Below are positions 41,778 through 50,179 of a stretch of 64,000 bases of DNA, in pieces (positions within the stretch are counted from its first letter, which is position 1; every line of letters starts with the position of its first letter). The notes beneath the pieces are model-generated. The model worked only from the letters and a program-made list of their open reading frames with translations, was not told the origin of the DNA and did no database searches. Source of the DNA: Sphingomonas phyllosphaerae (GTDB taxonomy: Bacteria; Pseudomonadota; Alphaproteobacteria; Sphingomonadales; Sphingomonadaceae); the NCBI GenBank assembly GCA_036946405.1, contig JAQIJC010000001.1, positions 1,619,001-1,683,000 on the forward strand, read 5' to 3'. Both the position numbers and the translations under genes were made by a program.

Positions 41778-42002
41778 TCAAACCGCCGGCGGGTAACGCG
41801 ACGGCTGGCCTGCCTTGCTCGCGCGGTGCCGGTCATAGGCCTTTTTCGCGACATAGGCGCCGCCCAGCGCCCAGCCGAGCGGGCCCATCCGCGTCACCGC
41901 GCGGGCGGCGACCGCGCCCAGGATCGCGCCGCCCGCGCCACCGTTACGCCCGCGCCGGTCGAGTTCGCGCCCGATCAATCCACCCAATATGCTGCGAATC
42001 AT
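41778..42002 (-). CDS. small Gly/Ala-rich protein
   Basis: 74 residues, MIRSILGGLIGRELDRRG at the start, then GGAGGAILGAVAARAV and a tail with Tyr/Lys/Arg (YVAKKAYDRHR). I do not recognise a family. One weakly hydrophobic glycine-zipper-like segment is visible. It overlaps the next upstream gene by four bases (ATGA), so the two are probably made together. Confidence 0.65.
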   Translation of the reverse strand: MIRSILGGLIGRELDRRGRNGGAGGAILGAVAARAVTRMGPLGWALGGAYVAKKAYDRHRASKAGQPSRYPPAV

Positions 42003-42211
42003 GCCTTGATCCTTTCCGATACGCTGTCACCGAGGATTTCGATTCCCTTCAGCACGCCCCAGCCGATCGCCCAGGTCGCCACCACCGGCAGCACGACCTT
42101 CAGGACATTGGCGGTGATCGCGCCGTACAATGCGCCGTCCGCCGCGCTGTCGTCGCCCGACATCGAGTCGATCGCGCCGCCGATCAGCGCGCCGATCGTG
42201 GTAGCACCCAT
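41999..42211 (-). CDS. small membrane protein
   Basis: 70 residues from the ATG at 42211 (MGATTIGALIGGAID), with AGGGG about twelve bases upstream. It has a glycine-zipper-like start and one clear hydrophobic helix (VLKVVLPVVATWAIGWGVL). No family recognised. It is coupled by a four-base overlap to the following Gly/Ala-rich gene. A longer frame upstream runs through repeat B2 and is not used. Confidence 0.65.
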   Translation of the reverse strand: MGATTIGALIGGAIDSMSGDDSAADGALYGAITANVLKVVLPVVATWAIGWGVLKGIEILGDSVSERIKA

Positions 42212-42279
42212 GGTGATGACCCCTGTTCGTTTCGCATCAACAATGCCGGTAGGGCGGCGGGGTTCCGGCAAGTTATGGT

Positions 42280-42386
42280 CGTCACCCCGGCGAAGGCCGG
42301 GGCCCAGTTGGAAAGGCCGGAGAGATGAAGCGCGACGCACCTCATCAGCGCCTCCCAACTGGGCCCCGGCGTTCGCCGGGGTGGCG
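42280..42386. repeat. palindromic doublet B2
   Basis: 107 bp, hairpin CCCCGGCGAAGGCCGGGG at the left and its counterpart at the right, AGTTGG and CCAACT at the inner ends. The core is the reverse complement of B3 in outline (TCATCAGCGCCTCCCAACT here). Right end GGCG. Confidence 0.93.
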
Positions 42387-42424
42387 CTTTAGTTCTGCAT
42401 GGGCTGCAACATAGAATGTGGATA

Positions 42425-42446
42425 CCGGATCAAATCCGGGGCGACG
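42425..42446. repeat. solo right arm of a family C doublet
   Basis: CCGGATCAAATCCGGGGCGACG-like half element just before the fumC 3' end. No left arm is seen. Confidence 0.6.
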
Positions 42447-42450
42447 GGCC

Positions 42451-43848
42451 TTACGAACGCCCCAGCATCGCCTCGGGTCGCACCACGCGGTCGAAGGTCT
42501 CCGCATCGACCAGCCCCAGCGCGAGCCCGGCCTCCTTGAGCGTCAGCCCTTCGGCGTGGGCGTGCTTGGCGATCTTCGCGGCATTGTCGTAGCCGATCTC
42601 GGGCGCTAGCGCGGTGACGAGCATCAGCGAGCGGTCGAGCAGTTCCCCGATCCGCGCCTCGTTGGCGGTCAGCCCCTCGACGCAGCGCTCGGCGAAACTG
42701 TCGCAGCCGGTCGCGAGCAGGTCGATCGAGCGCAGCACCCCCGCGCCGATCACCGGCTTGAAGACGTTGAGTTCGAGATGCCCCTGCGCGCCGCCGACCG
42801 TCACCGCGACATGGTTGCCGATCACCTGCGCCGCGACCATCGTCAGCATCTCGCACTGGGTCGGATTGACCTTGCCGGGCATGATCGAGCTGCCCGGCTC
42901 GTTGGCGGGCAGGTCGAGTTCGCCGAGCCCGCAGCGCGGGCCGGAGCCGAGCAGCCGGATGTCGTTGGCGATCTTGGTGCACGCCACCGCCAGCGTGTTG
43001 AGCGTGCCCGACAGATGGACGAGCGGATCGTTGCTCGCCAGCGCCTCGAAGAAATTCTCGGCCGGGCTGAACGCGATGCCGGTGATTGCGCCGAGTTCGG
43101 CGCAGACATCGCGCGCGAACCCGGCGGGCGCGTTGAGCCCGGTGCCGACCGCGGTGCCCCCCTGCGCGAGCCGGTCGGTGCCCTGCTCGACCGCCGGCCC
43201 GATCCGCCTGAGGCAGCGGTAGATTTGGTGCGCATAGCCGGAGAATTCGTCGCCGAGCGTCAGCGGGGTCGCGTCCTGCAGATGCGTGCGCCCGATCTTG
43301 ACGAGGTCGCGCCATTGCTGCGCCTTGGCGTCGAGCGCGGCGTGGAGCCGCTCGACCGCCGGCAACAGCCGCTGCCGCACCGCGATCGAGCAGGCGATGT
43401 GCAGCGCGGTCGGGAAGCTGTCGTTCGAGGATTGCCCGCGATTGACGTCGTCATTGGGGTGGACGGGCGACTTGCCGCCGCGCGTGCCGGTCAGGATCTC
43501 GTTGGCGCGGCCGGCGATCACCTCGTTGACGTTCATGTTGCTCTGCGTACCGCTGCCGGTCTGCCAGATCACGAGCGGGAAGTGGTCGTCGAGCTGGCCC
43601 GATGCGACTTCCTGCGCGGCCTGTTCGATCGCCTCGGCCTTGTCGGCGGCGAGCCCGTGGCGGCGGTTGACGCGCGCGGCGGCCTGTTTGACGCGTGCCA
43701 GCGCGTGGACGATCTCGATCGGCATCCGCTCGCGCGCGCCGAACGGGAAATTCTCGAGGCTGCGCTCGGTCTGCGCGCCCCAATAAGCGTCGGCGGGGAC
43801 TTCGATGGGGCCGATCGAGTCGGTTTCGGTGCGGGTGGCGTGGATCAT
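42451..43848 (-). CDS. fumC: class II fumarate hydratase
   Basis: Reversible hydration of fumarate to malate in the TCA cycle, without an iron-sulfur cluster. From the ATG at 43848 it is 465 residues, the normal class II length. Signatures: GSGTQSNMNVNEV, the SSNDSFPTALHIA loop, KIGRTHLQDATPL with the catalytic His, and the fumarase signature GSSIMPGKVNPTQCE. Repeat D3 lies upstream. Confidence 0.96.
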   Translation of the reverse strand: MIHATRTETDSIGPIEVPADAYWGAQTERSLENFPFGARERMPIEIVHALARVKQAAARVNRRHGLAADKAEAIEQAAQEVASGQLDDHFPLVIWQTGSGTQSNMNVNEVIAGRANEILTGTRGGKSPVHPNDDVNRGQSSNDSFPTALHIACSIAVRQRLLPAVERLHAALDAKAQQWRDLVKIGRTHLQDATPLTLGDEFSGYAHQIYRCLRRIGPAVEQGTDRLAQGGTAVGTGLNAPAGFARDVCAELGAITGIAFSPAENFFEALASNDPLVHLSGTLNTLAVACTKIANDIRLLGSGPRCGLGELDLPANEPGSSIMPGKVNPTQCEMLTMVAAQVIGNHVAVTVGGAQGHLELNVFKPVIGAGVLRSIDLLATGCDSFAERCVEGLTANEARIGELLDRSLMLVTALAPEIGYDNAAKIAKHAHAEGLTLKEAGLALGLVDAETFDRVVRPEAMLGRS

Positions 43849-43916
43849 GCGGGGATAACTGACCGGGCGGGCGGTCGTTGCGCAAGCCGCTCCCCGTCCG
43901 CCCGTACATATACCTT

Positions 43917-44010
43917 CGTCATTCCCGCGAAGGCGGGAAACCAGACGCGCAGGTTTTCGCAAGGGCCGCGACGTCAGAGGTTCTGGATCTCCGCCTGCGC
44001 GGGGATGACG
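43917..44010. repeat. palindromic doublet D3
   Basis: 94 bp in the same orientation as D2, with core GACGCGCAGGTTTTCGCAAG and GACGTCAGAGGTTCTGGAT. Between fumC and the GNAT gene, which are in the same direction, so it separates two transcription units. Confidence 0.93.
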
Positions 44011-44043
44011 GAAGGGGTGGCTGGGGGATGACGGGTGTGTGGC

Positions 44044-44457
44044 TCAGCCGATTCGCTTCGACAGGAAGAAGCGTGCCTCGCCGGGCGGGTAGTCGTCTAT
44101 CTGGCCGAACACGCCGTAGCCGAGCTTCTCGTAGAAGCCGCGCGCCTGAAAGCTGAACGTGTCGAGCCAGATCCCGACGCAGCCCAGCCGCCGCGCCTCG
44201 TCCTCCGCCGCCAGCATCAGCGCGCGGCCCTGTCCCTTGCCGCGGGCGTCCGGCGGGAGCGCGAGATATTTGACGAACAGCCAGCGGTAGCTCGCCTCCG
44301 CCCACAAGCCGCCGATCGCGGTGCCGGCCTCGTCGCGCAGGACCAGCGCGACCTTGTGCCGCTCGGTCGGGCCGGCGGCGGCGTCGTTGTGGGCGGCGAG
44401 CGGCGCGAGGATCGCGTCGAGTTCGGCCTCGCCCGGATTGGGGATGTGGTCGATCAT
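44044..44457 (-). CDS. GNAT-family N-acetyltransferase
   Basis: Acetyl-CoA-dependent transferase of 137 residues. The acetyl-CoA loop is LPPDARGKGQGRALMLAAE (Q/RxxGxG/A type), and FYEKLGYGVFG is the family's C-terminal element. The substrate is unknown. I use the ATG at 44457 (MIDHIPNPGEAELD). Confidence 0.9.
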   Translation of the reverse strand: MIDHIPNPGEAELDAILAPLAAHNDAAAGPTERHKVALVLRDEAGTAIGGLWAEASYRWLFVKYLALPPDARGKGQGRALMLAAEDEARRLGCVGIWLDTFSFQARGFYEKLGYGVFGQIDDYPPGEARFFLSKRIG

Positions 44458-44477
44458 GCGGTGAACCTTTCTGTCGT

Positions 44478-44554
44478 CGTCCCGGACTTGATCCGGGACC
44501 CCGCTTCTTCCGATCGCGGCAGAAGCGGGACCCCGGATCAAGTCCGGGGTGACG
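44478..44554. repeat. palindromic doublet C2
   Basis: 77 bp. Hairpin CCCGGACTTGATCCGGG at the left and CCCCGGATCAAGTCCGGGG at the right, with GCTTCT and AGAAGC at the inner ends and GACG at the right end. It lies between the GNAT gene and sspB. Confidence 0.93.
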
Positions 44555-44670
44555 GACCAGTTAGGCACGTCATGGGAGTAAATCCCATGACGTCGGACGC
44601 GCTTGTTGCGCGCCGGCCGTGCCCGCGCCTCGCTTCGCGACCGCGGCGCACCGGTGCGCCGCTGGCGCGG

Positions 44671-45156
44671 TCACTTCTTCCTCTTGAAATCCACTGCCAC
44701 GACGTTCGAGCCGTCCTCGACCGGCGTCACGCTCGGACCGTCGTTCTCGGCCGGGTCGTGCGGGCCGGGGCCGTCGCCGGGGCCTTCCTGCGCCTGGAAG
44801 CGCAGCTCGAAATTGACCGTCGGGTCGTGGAAGCCGGTGATCGCCGAATAGGGAATGACCAGCTTCGACGGCACCTGGTTGAAGCTGAGGCCCACCGAGA
44901 AGCGCTCCTGATCGACCGTCAGGTCCCAGAAGCGGTTCTGAAGCACGATCGTCATCTCGTCCGGGAAACGCTCGATCAGCCGCTGCGGGATGTCGACCCC
45001 GGGTCCTTGCGTCTTGAAGGTGATGTAGAAGTGGTGCTCGCCCGGCAGACCGCCCGACTCGGCCACGGTTCCCAGCACGCGTCCCACGACCGCGCGCAGG
45101 GCTTCCTGCACGATTTCGTCGTAAGGTATCAGGCTGTCGGGCAGCATATCGCTCAT
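44671..45156 (-). CDS. sspB: SspB-family ClpXP adaptor
   Basis: Adaptor that delivers ssrA-tagged or other substrates to ClpXP. It has 161 residues from the ATG at 45156. The substrate-binding domain spans about residues 8-125, with HHFYITFKTQGPGVDIP, then RFPDEMTIVLQNRFWDLTV and FGVGLSF-like FSVGLSFNQVPSKLVIP. A flexible linker follows, ending in a basic peptide NVVAVDFKRKK, the likely ClpX-docking motif. Divergent from hisB with 75 bases between the starts. Confidence 0.9.
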   Translation of the reverse strand: MSDMLPDSLIPYDEIVQEALRAVVGRVLGTVAESGGLPGEHHFYITFKTQGPGVDIPQRLIERFPDEMTIVLQNRFWDLTVDQERFSVGLSFNQVPSKLVIPYSAITGFHDPTVNFELRFQAQEGPGDGPGPHDPAENDGPSVTPVEDGSNVVAVDFKRKK

Positions 45157-45231
45157 GGCCGCCATGGGTAGCGCGGTGCGCGGCATGGTCAAGGTTGCTT
45201 GGAACGTCATGCGCGTTATGGACGACGCGAT

Positions 45232-45819
45232 ATGCGCACCGCCACGATCCGCCGCGACACTTCGGAGACGAAGGTCGCCGTTACCGTCAACCTCGACGGG
45301 ACGGGCGTCTACGACGTGAAGACCGGCGTCGGCTTCTTCGACCATATGCTCGAACAGCTCTCGCGCCACGGGCTGATCGACCTGCACGTCCGCTGCGACG
45401 GCGACCTGCATATCGACGCGCATCACACCGTCGAGGACACCGCGCTGGCGATCGGCAGCGCGGTGGCGCAGGCGCTCGGCGACAAGCGCGGAATCCGCCG
45501 CTACGGCGACGCGCTGAGCCCGATGGACGAGACGCTGACCCGCGTCGCGCTCGATATCTCGGGGCGGCCGTGGCTGGTGTGGCGCGCGCATTTCTCGCAG
45601 GCGCGGCTGGGCGACATGGACACCGAGATGTTCCAGCATTTCTTCCACAGCTTCGCGCAGAACGCCGGGATTACGCTGCACATCGAGACGCTGTACGGCG
45701 ACAACAACCATCACATCGCCGAGAGCATGTTCAAGGGGCTGGCGCGCGCGCTGCGCGCGGCGGTCGAGATCGACGCGCGCAAGGCCGATGCGATCCCCTC
45801 GACCAAGGGGATATTGTGA
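45232..45819 (+). CDS. hisB: imidazoleglycerol-phosphate dehydratase
   Basis: Histidine synthesis step from imidazoleglycerol phosphate to imidazole-acetol phosphate. From the ATG at 45232 it has 195 residues (monofunctional type). The metal-binding His motifs [14 protein letters not shown] and [12 protein letters not shown] are present, with the RNA-like start DGTG and [14 protein letters not shown]. Followed by hisH after 145 bases that contain repeat F2. Confidence 0.97.
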   Translation: MRTATIRRDTSETKVAVTVNLDGTGVYDVKTGVGFFDHMLEQLSRHGLIDLHVRCDGDLHIDAHHTVEDTALAIGSAVAQALGDKRGIRRYGDALSPMDETLTRVALDISGRPWLVWRAHFSQARLGDMDTEMFQHFFHSFAQNAGITLHIETLYGDNNHHIAESMFKGLARALRAAVEIDARKADAIPSTKGIL

Positions 45820-45852
45820 CCTCGGGGTTCGGGACGCCGGCTCCGCGCACGA

Positions 45853-45948
45853 CGTCACCCCGGACTGGTTCCGGGGTCCACCGTGCCGCGAACACTATGG
45901 CTGGCGTGTTTGTGGAACGGTGGATGCCGGAAAGAGTCCGGCATGACG
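45853..45948. repeat. palindromic doublet F2
   Basis: 96 bp inside the his operon between hisB and hisH. Left arm CCCCGGACTGGTTCCGGGG, right arm ATGCCGGAAAGAGTCCGGCAT; relative to F1 the two arm types are swapped, so the element is inverted. Inner ends CCACCGT and ACGGTGG. Confidence 0.9.
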
Positions 45949-45964
45949 AAGAAAGCGAGGGGGC

Positions 45965-46570
45965 ATGACGCTCGCGCTGATCGACTATCAGGCCGGCAAC
46001 CTCCACTCGGTCGAGAATGCGTTGCGCGCGGCGGGCTGCGCCGATCTGACCGTCACCGCCGACCCGGAGGTGGTGCGGCGTGCGGACCGGATCGTGCTGC
46101 CCGGTGTCGGCGCGTTCGGTTCCTGCGCGGCGAACCTGCGCGCGGTGCCGGGGATGGTCGCGGCGCTGGAGGAGCGTGCGCTGGGGCAGGGCGCGCCGTT
46201 TCTCGGCATTTGCGTCGGGATGCAATTGCTCGCCGAAACCGGTGAAGAGCTCGGCGTCCACAAGGGGCTCGGCTGGATCGCGGGCAGCGTGCGGCGGATC
46301 GACCCGGCGGGCAGCGACGCCAAAGTCCCGCACATGGGCTGGAACGACGTGGTGCCGACCGACGACCATCCGCTGATCGTCCCCGGCGAGGCCTATTTCC
46401 TCCACAGCTACGCCTTTGCCGGCGATGGCGTGGTCGCGACCACCGACCATGCCGGGTCAGTGACCGCCGCGATCGCACGCGACACGGTGCTGGGCGTGCA
46501 ATTCCACCCCGAAAAGAGCCAGCGCTACGGTCTGGCGCTGCTCGAAAGGTTTCTGGCATGGCGTCCCTGA
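45965..46570 (+). CDS. hisH: imidazole glycerol phosphate synthase, glutaminase subunit
   Basis: Supplies ammonia from glutamine to HisF. 201 residues with a class I amidotransferase fold: oxyanion strand near VLPGVGAFGSC, catalytic Cys in LGICVGMQLL, and the His/Glu pair in FHPEKSQRYG. It overlaps hisA by 13 bases. hisF, its partner subunit, follows hisA and a transporter gene. Confidence 0.97.
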   Translation: MTLALIDYQAGNLHSVENALRAAGCADLTVTADPEVVRRADRIVLPGVGAFGSCAANLRAVPGMVAALEERALGQGAPFLGICVGMQLLAETGEELGVHKGLGWIAGSVRRIDPAGSDAKVPHMGWNDVVPTDDHPLIVPGEAYFLHSYAFAGDGVVATTDHAGSVTAAIARDTVLGVQFHPEKSQRYGLALLERFLAWRP

Positions 46571-47292
46571 TCGTCTTCCCCGCGATCGACCTCAAAGGCG
46601 GGCAGGTCGTCCGGCTCGCCGAGGGCGATATGGCGCGCGCAACCGTCTATGGCGACGATCCGGCGGCGCAGGCGCGCGCCTTCGCGGCGGCGGGGGCGAC
46701 GCATCTGCACGTCGTCGATCTCGATGGCGCGTTTGCGGGCGAGAGCGTCAACGGTGAGGCGGTGCGCGGGATCGTCGCGGCCTTTCCGGGCAAGGTGCAG
46801 CTTGGCGGCGGCATCCGCACGCCCGAGGCGGTCGCGGCGTGGCTCGACCTCGGCGTCGCGCGCGTGGTGATCGGCACCGCCGCGCTCGAACAGCCGCAGT
46901 TCGTCCGCGACATGGCGGCGCGCTATCCCGGGCAGATCGTCGTCGCGGTCGACGCGCGCGACGGGATGGTCGCGACAAAGGGCTGGGCGGAGGTGTCCAC
47001 CACCCGCGTCGCCGACCTCGCACGGCAATTCGAGGATGCGGGCGTCGCGGCGGTGTTGTTCACCGACGTCGGGCGTGACGGGCTGCTCAAGGGCTGCAAC
47101 GTCGCCGCGACCGTCGCGCTGGCGCGTGAAGTGCGCATCCCGGTGATCGCGAGCGGCGGGGTCGCGGATATCGATGACATCCACCAGCTCGCCGCGCACG
47201 CCGATGACGGCGTCGAGGGCGTCATCACCGGGCGCGCCTTGTACGACGGGCGGCTCGACCTCGGCGACGCGCTGCGGGTGGCGGGACGCTGA
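46558..47292 (+). CDS. hisA: phosphoribosylformimino-5-aminoimidazole carboxamide ribotide isomerase
   Basis: TIM-barrel isomerase of histidine synthesis, 244 residues. Catalytic residues: VFPAIDLKGGQVVRL with the first Asp and FTDVGRDGLLKG with the second. Phosphate-binding GGGIRTPEA and ASGGVADIDD are present. It begins inside hisH and is followed five bases later by the BASS transporter gene. Confidence 0.97.
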   Translation: MASLIVFPAIDLKGGQVVRLAEGDMARATVYGDDPAAQARAFAAAGATHLHVVDLDGAFAGESVNGEAVRGIVAAFPGKVQLGGGIRTPEAVAAWLDLGVARVVIGTAALEQPQFVRDMAARYPGQIVVAVDARDGMVATKGWAEVSTTRVADLARQFEDAGVAAVLFTDVGRDGLLKGCNVAATVALAREVRIPVIASGGVADIDDIHQLAAHADDGVEGVITGRALYDGRLDLGDALRVAGR

Positions 47293-47297
47293 CTCGC

Positions 47298-48275
47298 GTG
47301 AGGACGGGGCGTATCGAGGCGGTGCTGGCGCGCGCCGACCGCTTCCTGCTGCTGCTGATCGCGACCGTCGCGCTCGCCGCGGTGCTGCCGGCGCGTGGGC
47401 AAGCGGCGGTGTGGGTCGAACATGGCACCACCGTCGCCGTGGCGTTGCTGTTCCTGCTGTACGGCGCGCGGCTCGCGCCGCAGGCGATCTGGGCAGGGCT
47501 GGCGCAGTGGCGGTTACAGCTTTTGGTGTTCGCCAGCACCTTCCTGCTGTTCCCGTTGATCGGGCTCGGCGTCGCGGCGGCAACGCACGCGTGGCTGCCG
47601 GCGCCGATCGTCACCGGGCTGCTGTATCTCTGTCTGCTGCCGTCGACCGTCCAGTCGTCGATCGCCTTCACCTCGATCGCGCGCGGCAACGTCCCCGCGG
47701 CGCTGTGCAGCGCGTCGCTGTCGAACCTCGTCGGCGTGGTCATCACCCCGTTGCTGGTCGCGCAACTGCTCGCGACCGCGAGCGGCGGGCTGTCGCTCGA
47801 CGCGCTGCGCGACATCGCCCTCCAGATCCTGCTGCCGTTCGTCGTCGGGCAGGCGATCAGGCCGTGGGCGCAGGCGTGGCTGCTCGCGCATCCGCTGCTG
47901 ACCAAGGTGGTCGATCGCGGATCGGTGCTGGTGGTCGTCTATGCCGCGTTCGGCGCCGGGGTAGTCGCGGGGCTGTGGCAGCATGTCTCGCCACTGACAT
48001 TGGTGGCGATCGTGCTCGTCTCGCTGGTGATCCTCGCGATCGTGATCGGCGCGATGACGCTGGCGTCGCGCGCGCTGGGCTTTACGGTACCCGACGAGAT
48101 CGCGACCGTCTTCTGCGGGTCCAAGAAGAGCATGGCGAGCGGCATCCCGATGGCGGCGATCCTGTTCCCGTCGCACAGCGTCGGGCTGGTCGTGTTGCCG
48201 CTGATGATCTTCCATCAGGTGCAATTGTTCGTCTGCGCGTGGCTGGCGCGGCGCTATGCGGAGCGGGCCGAGTGA
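47298..48275 (+). CDS. BASS-family transporter (bile acid:sodium symporter-like)
   Basis: Membrane protein of 325 residues with about nine or ten helices of the YfeH/P7 type within the bile acid:sodium symporter superfamily. Segments of note are [21 protein letters not shown], given here in part, the [19 protein letters not shown] loop, and the GTG start at 47298. The substrate is unknown. It lies between hisA and hisF and is translated from its own start, five bases after hisA. There is no known histidine-pathway role for it. Confidence 0.88.
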   Translation: MRTGRIEAVLARADRFLLLLIATVALAAVLPARGQAAVWVEHGTTVAVALLFLLYGARLAPQAIWAGLAQWRLQLLVFASTFLLFPLIGLGVAAATHAWLPAPIVTGLLYLCLLPSTVQSSIAFTSIARGNVPAALCSASLSNLVGVVITPLLVAQLLATASGGLSLDALRDIALQILLPFVVGQAIRPWAQAWLLAHPLLTKVVDRGSVLVVVYAAFGAGVVAGLWQHVSPLTLVAIVLVSLVILAIVIGAMTLASRALGFTVPDEIATVFCGSKKSMASGIPMAAILFPSHSVGLVVLPLMIFHQVQLFVCAWLARRYAERAE

Positions 48276-48315
48276 TCCGCTTGCCCCGCTGCCGCCGCGC
48301 GGGCATGAGCCGCGC

Positions 48316-49083
48316 ATGACCGTTCGCGCCCGTGTGATCCCGTGCCTCGACGTTGCCGGCGGGCGCGTCGTCAAAGGCGTCAATTTCGTCGATCTGATCG
48401 ATGCCGGCGATCCCGTCGAACAGGCGCGCGCCTATGACGCGGCGGGGGCGGACGAACTCTGCTTCCTCGACATCACCGCCAGCCATGAGGCGCGCGGCAC
48501 GATCCTCGACGTCGTGCGGCGCACCGCGGCGGTGTGCTTCATGCCGCTGACCGTCGGCGGCGGGGTGCGCACCGCCGAGGATGCGCGCGCGCTGCTGCTG
48601 GCCGGCGCGGACAAGGTCGCGGTCAATTCCGCCGCGGTGGCGCGTCCCGAGGTGGTCGCCGACATCGCCGAGCGGTTCGGCAGCCAGTGCTGCGTCGCCA
48701 GCATCGACGCGCGGCGCAGCGGCGACAGCTGGGAGGTGTTCACGCACGGCGGGCGGCGCGCGACCGGGATCGACGCGGTTGAGCATGCGCTGCGGCTCGC
48801 CGAGCTGGGGGCGGGCGAGTTGCTGGTGACGTCGATGGACCGCGACGGCACGAAGGGCGGCTACGACCTCGACCTGATCCGCGCGATCGCCGACCGCACC
48901 GCGGTGCCGGTGGTGGCGAGCGGCGGGGTCGGGTCGCTGGACGATCTGGTCGCGGGGGTGGTCGAGGGGCACGCCTCGGCGGTACTGGCGGCGTCGATCT
49001 TCCACTTCGGGCAGGCGACGGTGGCGGAGGCGCATGAAGCGCTGGCGGCGGCGGGGGTGCCGGTGCGGGCGCCGTTGGGGTAG
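48316..49083 (+). CDS. hisF: imidazole glycerol phosphate synthase, cyclase subunit
   Basis: TIM-barrel cyclase that joins PRFAR and ammonia from HisH. I use the ATG at 48316 ([18 protein letters not shown]), giving 255 residues. The catalytic Asp residues are in VIPCLDV and [12 protein letters not shown]. It ends the his cluster; a lower-GC patch begins within about 40 bases. Confidence 0.97.
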   Translation: MTVRARVIPCLDVAGGRVVKGVNFVDLIDAGDPVEQARAYDAAGADELCFLDITASHEARGTILDVVRRTAAVCFMPLTVGGGVRTAEDARALLLAGADKVAVNSAAVARPEVVADIAERFGSQCCVASIDARRSGDSWEVFTHGGRRATGIDAVEHALRLAELGAGELLVTSMDRDGTKGGYDLDLIRAIADRTAVPVVASGGVGSLDDLVAGVVEGHASAVLAASIFHFGQATVAEAHEALAAAGVPVRAPLG

Positions 49084-49183
49084 GTGCGAGGGGGCGGGGG
49101 GCGCATTAGCCGAAATGCAGTGCAGCCTCTTTTTCCGAAAACGATCGAGTATCGGGAAGCCGGATGCGGGAAGTCGGCCGTAG

Positions 49184-49828
49184 TTAGCGACGCCAGAGCT
49201 TATGGATCAGGGCCATCATCGACCCGTGATGTTCAGCGTGACGGCGTCTCTCGCGTGCAGCCATGCGGGCTGCGCGCAATGGAGGCTCGGGAACGATGTG
49301 CCGCAACCAATCGGTGTTGGCCGGGCCATCCGCACCATCAACAACAACCCAATTTTGCTGCAAAACCCAGGCATGAAGATGATGTAGGAGCTTGCCCTCG
49401 CTTATCTCCAACTCCGCAAACGAGTCGTCGAGGTCGTAGAATATAGTTTTCACATTCTCATTGTTGCCGCTGGCATAAAGGTCATTGATACGATCTTCAT
49501 TTGTATTTGCGATCTCGATAAAGTGATTGATTAGCTTTCCATGTTGGCTCAGACCAATACGGCCAAGAAGTTCCGATCCGTTCCTCAACGCGGTTAGATC
49601 GCCATCCCTGTTCTCATAATATTGAGCATGTCCGCCATTGGCACGCTCGCCATGATAATCCCATAGCGCGGCAAACTGCATGGCGTCAGGCGGGAGCTCG
49701 TTCTCAGCCCAGCCACGTTCAAGCGCTTCTTCGATAAAGTAACCAAGCCAAAGGCAAGCCTCGCTCGGATCGGGGGAGCGTGCCTCGTGCCTCGTGATGG
49801 ACAGGTGTGCGATCCGGCAATCGGACAT
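49184..49828 (-). CDS. DUF4375-like protein, atypical base composition
   Basis: Protein of 214 residues with the segment NGGHAQYYENRDGDL, which resembles the NGG(x)QYFxN hallmark of DUF4375/DMP19-like proteins. These are of uncertain function, some acting as DNA mimics or immunity proteins. Codons are clearly richer in A and T than in the neighbouring genes, and no operon partner exists. It reads toward hisF and is followed by about 100 bases with few features. Probably acquired by transfer. A family assignment should be checked by profile search. Confidence 0.65.
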   Translation of the reverse strand: MSDCRIAHLSITRHEARSPDPSEACLWLGYFIEEALERGWAENELPPDAMQFAALWDYHGERANGGHAQYYENRDGDLTALRNGSELLGRIGLSQHGKLINHFIEIANTNEDRINDLYASGNNENVKTIFYDLDDSFAELEISEGKLLHHLHAWVLQQNWVVVDGADGPANTDWLRHIVPEPPLRAARMAARERRRHAEHHGSMMALIHKLWRR

Positions 49829-50179
49829 GCTTGGTATCTCGGGCGATCTTTCGGATCACTCCCTGCCATGTCGAATGGGGACATGCCACTTGGCCGATAA
49901 TTATATCGCAACCGGCGCCGGCATCATTCCCGCAAGAGAACCAATCACGGGGCTCACGCTGCGCCGGTCGCGCTGACGGATGCCTGCGGGTTTCGCTTTC
50001 CCAAAACCTGTTCCCGATTGCACTTTCCCGAAACCTCCCAAGGGACACGTGGAAACGGGAAAAATCGTGTTCAATGGACGACCGCCATCGGTAACCCGAA
50101 CATCTTGCCCTGGACGCGACCGGGCATCTTTAGTTGGGACCCAATGCGATACAGAAGCGGGATGCTCCCTTCCTTTGTC
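49829..50179. other. 351-base lower-GC intergenic stretch
   Basis: Between the DUF4375-like gene and the CoA-transferase gene. No convincing gene. It has a direct repeat TTTCCC(A/G)AAACCT at 49998 and about 50025, and the GC shift ends near 50180, within the CoA-transferase 3' end. Confidence 0.5.

Noticed and set aside
49988..50080. SOS (LexA) box near GTTCCCGATTGCAC
   Set aside because: The second half does not match GTTC at the required spacing, and no SOS gene adjoins.
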